From positions 5,553,299 to 5,617,298 of the forward strand of contig NC_051115.1 of NCBI RefSeq assembly GCF_014839805.1: 64,000 nucleotides of DNA. Direction: 5' to 3'. The stretch is from Manduca sexta. Its lineage: Eukaryota > Arthropoda > Insecta > Lepidoptera > Sphingidae. The notes under the pieces were generated by a model. It made no database searches. It was given only the letters and a program-made list of their open reading frames with translations, and was not told the origin of the DNA. How positions within the stretch are numbered: the first letter of the stretch is position 1; the number at the start of each line of letters is the position of its first letter. This document shows, one piece after another, positions 1 through 12,400 of the stretch. The position numbers and the translations under genes are program-made.

Positions 1-3000
1 TTATAATCTTGTCTATTTTATTGTAGTTGTCATTGGCTCAGTAGACATGTTTATAATTCTGTCACTGGGTGTGTGATGACTACAGTGAGTGGACAGTGTC
101 ATCGTGTCATCATCAACATCATCATTACGTCTATTCTATTGTAGTTGTCACTGACTCAGTAGACATGTTTACAATTCTGTCACTGGGTGTGTGATGACTA
201 CAGTGAGTGGACCGTGTCATCGTGTCATCATCATCATCAACATTATGTCTATTTTATTGTAGTTGTCATTGACTCAGTAGACATGTTTACAATTCTGTCA
301 CTGGGTGTGTGATGACTACAGTGAGTGGACAGTGTCATCGTGTCATCATCATCATCATCAACATTATGTCTATTTTATTGTAGTTGTCATTGACCTAGTA
401 GACATGTTTTAATTCTGTCACTGGGTGTGTGATGACTACAGTGAGTGGACAGTGTCATCGTGTCATTATCATTATGTCTATCTTATTATAGTTGTCATTG
501 ACCTAGTAGACATGTTTTAATTCTGTCACTGGGTGTGTGATGACTACAGTGAGTGGACAGTGTCATCGTGTCATCATCATTATCATTACGTCTATTCTAT
601 TGTAGTTGTCACTGACTCAGTAGACATGTTTACAATTCTGTCACTGGGTGTGTGATGACTACAGTGAGTGGACAGTGTCATCGTGTCATCATCAACATCA
701 TCATTACGTCTATTTTATTGTAGTTGTCATTGACTCAGTAGACATGTTTACAATTCTGTCACTGGGTGTGTGATGACTACAGTGAGTGGACAGTGTCATC
801 ATGTCATCATCAACATCATCATTACGTCTATTCTATTGTAGTTGTCACTGACTCAGTAGACATGTTTACAATTCTGTCACTGGGTGTGTGATGACTACAG
901 TGAGTGGACAGTGTCATCGTGTCATCATCAACATCATCATTACGTCTATTCTATTGTAGTTGTCACTGACTCAGTAGACATGTTTACAATTCTGTCACTG
1001 GGTGTGTGATGACTACAGTGAGTGGACAGTGTCATCGTGTCATCATCAACATCATTACGTCTATTCTATTGTAGTTGTCATTGACTCAGTAGACATGTTT
1101 ACAATTCTGTCACTGGGTGTATGATGACTACAGTGAGTGGACAGTGTCATCGTGTCATCATCAACATCATCATTACGTCTATTCTATTGTAGTTGTCATT
1201 GACTCAGTAGACATGTTTACAATTCTGTCACTGGGTGTGTGATGACTACAGTGAGTGGACAGTGTCATCATGTCATCATCAACATCATCATTACGTCTAT
1301 TCTATTGTAGTTGTCACTGACTCAGTAGACATGTTTACAATTCTGTCACTGGGTGTGTGATGACTACAGTGAGTGGACAGTGTCATCGTGTCATCATCAA
1401 CATCATCATTACGTCTATTCTATTGTAGTTGTCACTGACTCAGTAGACATGTTTACAATTCTGTCACTGGGTGTGTGATGACTACAGTGAGTGGACAGTG
1501 TCATCGTGTCATCATCAACATCATTACGTCTATTCTATTGTAGTTGTCATTGACTCAGTAGACATGTTTACAATTCTGTCACTGGGTGTATGATGACTAC
1601 AGTGAGTGGACAGTGTCATCGTGTCATCATCAACATCATCATTACGTCTATTCTATTGTAGTTGTCATTGACTCAGTAGACATGTTTACAATTCTGTCAC
1701 TGGGTGTGTGATGACTACAGTGAGTGGACAGTGTCATCGTGTCATCATCAACATCATCATTACGTCTATTCTATTGTAGTTGTCATTGACCTAGTAGACA
1801 TGTTTTAATTCTGTCACTGGGTGTGTGATGACTACAATGAGTGGACAGTGTCATCGTGTCATCATCATCATCAACATTATGTCTATTTTATTGTAGTTGT
1901 CATTGACTCAGTAGACATGTTTACAATTCTGTCACTGGGTGTGTGATGACTACAGTGAGTGGACAGTGTCATCGTGTCATCATCAACATCATCATTACGT
2001 CTATTCTATTGTAGTTGTCACTGACTCAGTAGACATGTTTACAATTCTGTCACTGGGTGTGTGATGACTACAGTGAGTGGACAGTGTCATCGTGTCATCA
2101 TCAACATCATCATTACGTCTATTCTATTGTAGTTGTCACTGACTCAGTAGACATGTTTACAATTCTATCACTGGGTGTGTGATGACTACAGTGAGTGGAC
2201 AGTGTCATCGTGTCATCATCAACATCATCATTACGTCTATTCTATTGTAGTTGTCACTGACTCAGTAGACATGTTTACAATTCTGTCACTGGGTGTGTGA
2301 TGACTACAGTGAGTGGACAGTGTCATCGTGTCATCATCAACATCATCATTACGTCTATTCTATTGTAGTTGTCACTGACTCAGTAGACATGTTTACAATT
2401 CTGTCACTGGGTGTGTGATGACTACAGTGAGTGGACAGTGTCATCGTGTCATCATCAACATCATCATTACGTCTATTCTATTGTAGTTGTCACTGACTCA
2501 GTAGACATGTTTACAATTCTATCACTGGGTGTGTGATGACTACAGTGAGTGGACAGTGTCATCGTGTCATCATCAACATCATCATTACGTCTATTCTATT
2601 GTAGTTGTCACTGACTCAGTAGACATGTTTACAATTCTGTCACTGGGTGTGTGATGACTACAGTGAGTGGACAGTGTCATCGTGTCATCATCATTATCAT
2701 TACGTCTATTCTATTGTAGTTGTCACTGACTCAGTAGACATGTTTACAATTCTGTCACTGGGTGTATGATGACTACAGTGAGTGGACCGTGTCATCGTGT
2801 CATCATCATCATCAACATTATGTCTATTTTATTGTAGTTGTCATTGACTCAGTAGACATGTTTACAATTCTGTCACTGGGTGTGTGATGACTACAGTGAG
2901 TGGACAGTGTCATCGTGTCATCATCATCATCAACATTATGTCTATTTTATTGTAGTTGTCATTGACCTAGTAGACATGTTTTAATTCTGTCACTGGGTGT

Positions 3001-5593
3001 GTGATGACTACAGTGAGTGGACAGTGTCATCGTGTCATTATCATTATGTCTATCTTATTATAGTTGTCATTGACCTAGTAGACATGTTTTAATTCTGTCA
3101 CTGGGTGTGTGATGACTACAGTGAGTGGACAGTGTCATCGTGTCATCATCAACATCATCATTACGTCTATTCTATTGTAGTTGTCACTGACTCAGTAGAC
3201 ATGTTTACAATTCTGTCACTGGGTGTGTGATGACTACAGTGAGTGGACAGTGTCATCGTGTCATCATCATTATCATTACGTCTATTCTATTGTAGTTGTC
3301 ACTGACTCAGTAGACATGTTTACAATTCTGTCACTGGGTGTATGATGACTACAGTGAGTGGACCGTGTCATCGTGTCATCATCATCATCAACATTATGTC
3401 TATTTTATTGTAGTTGTCATTGACTCAGTAGACATGTTTACAATTCTGTCACTGGGTGTGTGATGACTACAGTGAGTGGACAGTGTCATCGTGTCATCAT
3501 CATCATCAACATTATGTCTATTTTATTGTAGTTGTCATTGACCTAGTAGACATGTTTTAATTCTGTCACTGGGTGTGTGATGACTACAGTGAGTGGACAG
3601 TGTCATCGTGTCATTATCATTATGTCTATCTTATTATAGTTGTCATTGACCTAGTAGACATGTTTTAATTCTGTCACTGGGTGTGTGATGACTACAGTGA
3701 GTGGACAGTGTCATCGTGTCATCATCAACATCATCATTACGTCTATTCTATTGTAGTTGTCACTGACTCAGTAGACATGTTTACAATTCTGTCACTGGGT
3801 GTGTGATGACTACAGTGAGTGGACAGTGTCATCGTGTCATCATCAACATCATCATTACGTCTATTCTATTGTAGTTGTCATTGACTCAGTAGACATGTTT
3901 ACAATTCTGTCACTGGGTGTGTCATGACTACAGTGAGTGGACAGTGTCATCGTGTCATCATCAACATCATCATTACGTCTATTCTATTGTAGTTGTCATT
4001 GACTCAGTAGACATGTTTACGATTCTGTCACTGGGTGTGTGATGACTACAGTGAGTGGACAGTGTCATCGTGTCATCATCAACATCATCATTACGTCTAT
4101 TCTATTGTAGTTGTCATTGACTCAGTAGACATGTTTACAATTCTGTCACTGGGTGTGTGATGACTACAGTGAGTGGACAGTGTCATCGTGTCATCATCAA
4201 CATCATCATTACGTCTATTCTATTGTAGTTGTCATTGACTCAGTAGACATGTTTACGATTCTGTCACTGGGTGTGTGATGACTACAGTGAGTGGACAGTG
4301 TCATCGTGTCATCATCAACATCATCATTACGTCTATTCTATTGTAGTTGTCATTGACTCAGTAGACATGTTTACAATTCTGTCACTGGGTGTGTGATGAC
4401 TACAGTGAGTGGACAGTGTCATCGTGTCATCATCAACATCATCATTACGTCTATTCTATTGTAGTTGTCATTGACTCAGTAGACATGTTTACAATTCTGT
4501 CACTGGGTGTGTGATGACTACAGTGAGTGGACAGTGTCATCGTGTCATCATCAACATCATCATTACGTCTATTCTATTGTAGTTGTCATTGACTCAGTAG
4601 ACATGTTTACGATTCTGTCACTGGGTGTGTGATGACTACAGTGAGTGGACAGTGTCATCGTGTCATCATCAACATCATCATTACGTCTATTCTATTGTAG
4701 TTGTCATTGACTCAGTAGACATGTTTACAATTCTGTCACTGGGTGTGTGATGACTACAGTGAGTGGACAGTGTCATCGTGTCATCATCAACATCATCATT
4801 ACGTCTATTCTACTGTAGTTGTCATTGACTCAGTAGACATGTTTACAATTCTGTCACTGGGTGTGTGATGACTACAGTGAGTAGACAGTGTCATCGTGTC
4901 ATCATCAACATCATCATTACGTCTATTCTATTGTAGTTGTCATTGACTCAGTAGACATGTTTACAATTCTGTCACTGGGTGTGTGATGACTACAGTGAGT
5001 GGACAGTGTCATCGTGTCATCATCAACATCATCATTACGTCTATTCTATTGTAGTTGTCATTGACTCAGTAGACATGTTTACGATTCTGTCACTGGGTGT
5101 GTGATGACTACAGTGAGTGGACAGTGTCATCGTGTCATCATCAACATCATCATTACGTCTATTCTATTGTAGTTGTCATTGACTCAGTAGACATGTTTAC
5201 AATTCTGTCACTGGGTGTGTGATGACTACAGTGAGTGGACAGTGTCATCGTGTCATCATCAACATCATCATTACGTCTATTCTATTGTAGTTGTCATTGA
5301 CTCAGTAGACATGTTTACGATTCTGTCACTGGGTGTGTGATGACTACAGTGAGTGGACAGTGTCATCGTGTCATCATCAACATCATCATTACGTCTATTC
5401 TATTGTAGTTGTCATTGACTCAGTAGACATGTTTACGATTCTGTCACTGGGTGTGTGATGACTACAGTGAGTGGACAGTGTCATCGTGTCATCATCAACA
5501 TCATCATTACGTCTATTCTATTGTAGTTGTCATTGACTCAGTAGACATGTTTACGATTCTGTCACTGGGTGTGTGATGACTACAGTGAATGGA
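1..5593. repeat. 118-bp tandem satellite array (about 47 copies)
   Basis: The anchor word cactgggtgtgtgatgac recurs at 63, 181, 299, 419 and so on to 5327, 5445 and 5563, most often 118 bp apart and sometimes 108 or 120 bp. The spacing changes come from a (tca)n tract of variable length inside the unit. The array runs off the left edge and stops near 5593 in unique sequence. Later copies are nearly identical. Earlier copies fall into subtypes: tcattg versus tcactg, tttacaattc versus ttttaattc, and gtgtatg variants. No ORF crosses the array. It lies downstream of the last visible IRP1 exon, so it is probably inside an IRP1 intron. Confidence 0.97.
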
Positions 5594-5730
5594 CAGACAC
5601 GTCGGTCAGCATCATCGTTTTAATCATGATCAGTATTTCTACGTGTTGTAATTATCACAAAATTAGTTAATATATTAAATATGTAAATATTGTAAAATGC
5701 CTAACAGCTCATGTGATAGGACCCTTTCTT

Positions 5731-6229
5731 TTAATTTTATCCGTGGTGCTTTATAACTTATCTAGTTGTAAACGTCCCTATCCTTGAGCTTAAAACTGTT
5801 GTATTATGCAAATATTATAATCTATTACTAAATCATACGTGCGCCATCTATTATATTTCAAAAGAAATAATTGTCTTTGACCTCCTCCATGTTCTTCCTT
5901 TTGTCAATATGTCGTTAACAAATGTCGTTGATTTATATCCTTAATAATAAAATTGTGTTTAACAAAAACTATCCACAAGTTTTCCTGCATTCCTGCATTA
6001 ACTATCCTAACAAAAACGCCTCCTTGGTTCATGATTTAGTCACCCGCATTGCTATGGAGGGAAGTGGAATCATATTTCCAACTTCTCCCTATCTTTCTAT
6101 TTGATTAATTTCGTTGCGGGATAATGACAAGTGTTCCCTGAGACTCTGAGCTTCACCGCTCGGTGTCATGCGCGCCACTGCTGATCCTCACAGGAGTTGT
6201 AGTGGTGGGTGTGAGGGCAGGAAAGTCTC
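5731..6229 (+). mobile_element. Family A retroelement, copy 1 (with internal insertion)
   Basis: It starts near ttttatccgtggtgcttta and ends near gtgagggcaggaaagtct. The same ends and middle occur at 13489-13749, 23250-23496 and 44129-44418. This copy carries about 220 bp of extra AT-rich sequence (roughly 5790-6012) that the others lack. The 44129 copy is flanked by a 14-15 bp target duplication, which points to LINE-type retrotransposition. No coding capacity is seen. Confidence 0.7.
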
Positions 6230-6343
6230 TTCCTTACCTATACGGCTATCGAAGCTGTCATATAGAAAGCCCGTAATTTCAAAAAACCAGATTCGCCCCT
6301 ATAGGCCGAATAGGGCTCCTTCACCTTACTTAAATAACCTTAC

Positions 6344-6460
6344 CTTATTAGTAAGACATTCCTGGAAGTCCTTCTTCATGATCGCGACGGACACCCGGTC
6401 TTGCGGCCGCTTGGGCCCGCTCACTGAAGTCACCACTGTGGATAAATCTAACTCCACCAC
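6344..6460 (-). CDS. IRP1: IRP1 exon 11 (residues 361-399), last exon in window
   Basis: The acceptor is ttcattccag and the donor is AAG/gtaagg. It encodes [20 protein letters not shown] then [19 protein letters not shown]. The donor is consensus, so the transcript continues. No further exon is visible down to position 1, so the intron covers at least 6.3 kb including the satellite. Confidence 0.95.
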
Positions 6461-9400
6461 CTGGAATGAAGAGAAATGGTAAGGGACAATAGCCAAGATG
6501 ATTTTCTTCAATAGCTAACCGTGATGTTGGCATAATAATATCAGCCCCGTATGATATACTTGCCCACTGCTAAGCACGGGCCTCCTCTACTACTGAGAGG
6601 GATTAGGCCTTAGTCCACCACGCTGGAGTGCGAATTGGTAGACTTCACACACCCTCAAAATTCCTATAGAGAACTGAGATGTGCAGGTTTCCTCACGACG
6701 TTTTCCTTCATTAAAGCGAACGATAAATTCACAAAGAATACACACATGATTTTAGAAAAGTCAGAGGTGTGTGCCCTTGGGATGTGAACCTGCGGACATT
6801 CGTCTTGGCAGTCCGTTCCACACCCAACAAGGCTATCGCCGCTTATCCTATAAGAATGGCATATCCTAGCATATTTATTTTTTTGTATGTGCACGGCGCC
6901 ACCCACTGCACCTGATGGTAAATAGAGTGTGCATTGACGTATATTCTATAGACACGAACGTCCATATAAACTATTTGTTCAAAATCTGATCTAAAATGGC
7001 AAAACGTCACTGTTATAACCTATTTATTCACTTGAACAACAAATAATTTTATTTATTTGACTAATATTTTTTATTCACATCCAGTTTTACACTTGGATTC
7101 GAGTTTTTATATTATTAGCGCCACGCTATATATGTATTACGTACTAGATCTGGCGTTCCGAACACTCATTGTGTACGACTCAACTGTACTGCAATCAGTA
7201 CACCTGACTTTAGTATGGACAATATTGACAGCTTTTGGTTGTGTACGGAGTGGCGCTCATAATATAAGAACTTGAGTCTAAGTGTAAACCTGGATGTGAA
7301 TTAAAAATATTAGTCAAATAAGTAAAATTATTTGTTGTTCGAGTGAATAAATATGTTATAACAGTGACGTCTTGCCATTTTAGTTCAGATTTTGAACAAA
7401 TAGTTTATATGAACGTTCGTGTCTATAGAATATACGTCAATGACTATAAACATAGTGACCATACCTCTGAAAACACAGGGTCCACTGCCGGGTCGCTGTA
7501 GTTCCTGAACTGTTTGGAAGCGCGGAGGTACGCTTCTATGACGTCGATCTTCTCCTTAGAACGGTCTGGAACGTGAAGAGTTTCATCGTTTTGAATACAG
7601 TCAGAGCAGTTTGAGAAGGGTATGAGGCGAAAGTCGAATTTGTTACGGAATATTTACAAAATACATGTTTTGTTTGTCCTTGGTGTACAGAAAGCCCCTT
7701 CCGAGAAAAACGAACATATCCTTAGCGGTCAAATAGCAATACCGTTTTTTTTGGAAACCGGAATCGCTATAGGAAAAATAGGATTTTTAAGAAACCGGAA
7801 TCACATTAACACCGGGAACACGTATCGCTACTGGTCAAATAGTATTTCCGGATTTTTTTGGAAACCGGACTTTTTTCCCGGTAAAAGATTTGTACCGGAA
7901 CATAAAAATGATCTCACTGGTCTGGTAGAGGTACTGTAGCGAGCGCTCGTCCACCGGGAAATGCGCCAGCGTCGCGCCGAACTCCGGACACATGTTCGCG
8001 ACCGTGGCTCTGTCCGCGATACTAAGGGCGGACACTCCGGGGCCGAAGAATTCCACGAACTTGCCCACCACGCCGAGAGAGCGGAGGTGCTGAAAATAAA
8101 TAAAAAAAAAACATAACAAAAAAATCTCGCATTTCATTTTTATTTTAATCCTCACTTTTTTTTACTTAGAGTAATTCTATAAAAAAAAAAATCACGAAAA
8201 AAAACATTAAATATTTGTACAATATCGAACTTTCGGCTGCGTTCATTGTCTGTAGTTTTTTGGAGTCTGTACCGCAAACAAAATAATCATGAAAAAAAAA
8301 ATTTTTTTTCAATTTCTAACGAACGTACGAAACTATTATAAAATAAAGTTTACGGACGAGAGGAGACAGCTACTAAAGGCGCCGTTACAAAGATATTTTA
8401 TTTAGTTTTTAGACTATTTGAAAATGTTATAAACATTTTCCATTGATGCTCCGCTCCTATTGGTCATAGCGTGATGGTATATAGCCTATAGCCTTCCTCG
8501 ACAAATGGGCTATCTAACACTTAAACATTTTTTCAATTCAAACCAATAGTTCTTGACATTAACGCGTTCAAACAAACAAACACTTTAGCTTCATATAATA
8601 GTATAGATAGCTCTGGTGATATTGCTAGACCTTTCCAGTTTTAACTTATTACCTTAGTAATAATTTAAAACAACATATCGTCGCTGTAGGTGGACAACTA
8701 AATAACTCAAAATTTCTAGTTTCGAGATAAACGCAACTGTTTTTTTTCGTTATTTTTAAGCATTACTAAAAAACTATAAATAATTTTAATGTCGGTATTT
8801 TTATATATCTTGGGTCTTATTATCTATTATATTATGCATTAACAAAAAAAACTCTGGCCTGAAGAATAAAAATATAAAAAAATAAAAACTTCTTATAAAA
8901 TCTTATAAGATAAACTAAATAACTCGTATAGTTATTTAGTTTTGCCACACTTGAAACCATATGGTAAAGTAATTATAAGGTTAAATAATTACAATTATAG
9001 AGTTTAGTAAAGTGAATACCATTAGGATTTTCAATGTCTAAATTAAACAAATCAAGTTGTTTAATTCTTCTACACACTTGATTCATTTTGTTAAACAATA
9101 GACTCGAGGAAGAATTAAACAACTCATTTTATTTAATTTCTTTACTATTGAACAGATTATAAGTCGCAGTTTATTGGTTTTATTATTTAAACATTTACTT
9201 TTTTCTTCAACAAAATATATATTATTTGAATATATTTATTTCTCCACTTTTAACATAAAAAAGCTACAATTTCGAAACGGGATAAGATAATGAAATGCTT
9301 GTTAGGCCAAAATATGCGCCATGTTTTGGGCAACACAAAAGTGATGAAAGTCCAAAATGGCCAAAATCCGAGTTATTTAGTTCTCCACCTACAACGACGA

Positions 9401-12400
9401 TATAATCAACGTGTAGGGAGAATTATTGTTTTTCAACCTCATTGTTCATTAATAAGCTTGATTAAAGAATTCAATGGATAAAATAAAATAAAATAACTTC
9501 AATAACACAATATTTACACTAAGTACTTACTGCATAAGTATGTTCAATTTGGAAGCTGACGGAATCAGCAACCAGATAATCTTTCTTTGTCATTCAGTTG
9601 CTTAAGTATACTTTTATATTTCTTACTAGCGACCCGCCCCGGCTTCGCACGGGTGCAATGCTGACTATTTAATGGATGTTATTATTATACATATAAACCT
9701 TCCTCTTGAATCACTCTATCTATTAAAAAAACCGCATCAAAATCCGTTACGTAGTTTTAAAGATTTAAACACACATAGGGACAGAGAAAGCGACTTTGTT
9801 TTATACTATGTAGTAAAGTATTCTTCATTTAAGTATACTTTTATACTTATTACCTTAGTGATGGTCAACACGAGGTCGGTGGAGGTGACCAGCGGGTCCA
9901 GCTCGCCAACAAGCTTGTACCCCACCACCTTGGGGAGCAGCATGCTTATCGCTTGACCGAGCATCACGGCTTCCGCTTCGATACCTAAAAGAAGGCACAT
10001 TTTATAACTTAATATTATATTTTAAACTTTTACATGTGGTAGGTGTCTTATATGCGAGAGTCCACCTGGGTACCACCGCAATGTCTATTTCTGTCGAGCA
10101 GTGTGTACTCACTGTTGTGTTCCGGTTTGAACATTGTAGCCAGTGTAACTACTGGACGTAATAATTAACATCTCATGTCTCAGACGAGCGCAGTGGAATA
10201 ATTCATTCACTTTGTAATTCAAAGTGTTAGTGTTGCCGGTCGTATCGCTTACCATCTGACGAACGGTAAGCTCGTCTCGTCATTTAAAGAAGTAAAAAAA
10301 ATATATATTATTAAACTCATAAGAAACCAATATATACAAATGGAGGTTTTCTGTTCGTGTGTATATATTTTTATGTATTTAAACCGATTACTGTTCATTA
10401 TGGGGGAGGGGGGGGCTACTTCTTTAATTCTCTTCCGACTTAAAAAAAGGAGAAGGTTAACAATTACACATTTTTTGTTATGTATTGGCGGTAATGTGTG
10501 TGTTTGTACGTGTGTGCGTATTCCGGTACCCGCGTATTCATGAACGTTTACTTACAATAGGGTACCGGACTCATTTTCGTTCTTTACTATTATCAAATAT
10601 ATACGTTATATAAATTATAACACAGAAGGAATTATTAAAATCCGGTAAAAAATCAACAAGTTATAAGTCTTTGAATATCAGTGGAAGGGGTAATTAACAA
10701 GAAACTGAAGTGAGACGCAATACCCAAATTTGACGTCATCGAGAATTACGACGCGTGCGAAAGAAAGAGATGAAGCGATACTCCCACATCGCGCCCACTG
10801 CTACTTATTACAATATTTGAAATATGAATTACTCGCTCATTTTTTAACTAACTTTTATGCAGTTTTCGCAGGAGTGCTTCTTTTTCGTGTTATTAACTAT
10901 TACATATAGAATAATGTACAAAATCGGATATAGGATGGTCCCCTATTGGATACTTCATTTTATTATTTTATGTTACAGAAAAATACAAAAAATAATTTAT
11001 TTTGTGGAGTCAGCATCAATATTTATTAGGAAATAAGGCGTTATTCATATATAAAATATTGTGAGCAACAGTGGGGGCGTGGTGGGGTTAACGCGCTATC
11101 TTTTTCTCACGCACGCAGCGTTATGGCCAGTGACTCTGTGACGTCACAGTTTGCTATTTCCGTCTGACAGTTACCCCTTCCAACAAACTTCAAATCTATT
11201 ATTTATTAGGTAAATGTTGAAAATAATTTATCCGTTAAATTTTGCATGCATTTTAAAAAATATACTTATAAAAAAAATCTCATATACCAAAAAAAATATA
11301 TCACGTGTGCGCATCTTACCTCCAACGCCCCAACCGACAACTCCAAGCCCGTTGATCATGGTGGTGTGGCTGTCGGTGCCCACCACGGAGTCAGGATACA
11401 GAAGCTCTCCAGTGAAGACCACGCGCGCTAAATATTCCAAATTCACCTGGAAAAGAGATAGCATTTATATAATATCAGCCCTGTATACTGTCCCACTGCT
11501 GGGCCTCCTCTACTGAAGGATTAGGCCTTAGTCCACCACGCTGTAGTGCGGGTAGACTTCACACACCCTCGAAAATTCCTAATAGAGAATATCTCAGGTA
11601 TGCATAGTTCCTTACGATGTATTTCTTCACCGTTAAGCAAGTGATAATTCACAAAGACTACACACATATTTTTTTAGAAAAGACAGAGGTGTATGCCCTT
11701 TGGGATTTGAACCTGCGGACATTCGTGTCGGCAGTCCGTTCCACACCCAACTAGGCTATCGCCGCAAAGATGTTTTACTTTAGTAGTTCATTATTTATAG
11801 AGATTTCTGCAGTTATTATTATTATTATTTGTTTTAATTTCTTTTCGTAACCTTGAGACTTCGAATTAGTTTGACAAATTCAATTATTGTTACTGGTGTG
11901 TTAAGGATACGCGATACAAGTTTTAAACTTAGTGCGCATCCTCAATTGTAATTACCCATATGATGTAAGTGCTATGATTTGTAAATAAATAAAAATAAAT
12001 ATAAGTTCAAACTTGACAAGCTTAACTTTAAAAATACAAAAAGAACACCGGTTTATACAGGGTCATGTCGACATTGTGTTACTAAATGAAACCACATGCT
12101 CGTCTTCACCTTTGCTGACATTGTGACAAAAATCATACATTAATCTATATATATAAAAATCAATTGCTGTTCGTTAGTCTCGCTAAAACTCGAGAACGGC
12201 TGAACGGATTCATCTTATCTTGGTCTTGAATTATTCGTGGAGGTCTAGGGAAGATTTAAAAGGTGAGAAAAATTCGAATAATTGCCGGGAAAATCCTCAA
12301 AACAGCATTTTTCTATTTCCCATACAAACGTTTTCTAAATAAAATGGAGAGTCAATTTGTAATTTATTACCGCTGCATAAAGTTCAAATTCGCGTGCGCG

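Noticed and set aside
1..5593. Regularly spaced repeats as a CRISPR array
   Set aside because: The unit is repeated throughout its full length with no unique spacers, in an intron-rich animal genome; it is a satellite.
5922..6104. 60-aa ORF
   Set aside because: It lies within the AT-rich insertion and body of a family A retroelement and has no homology I recognise.
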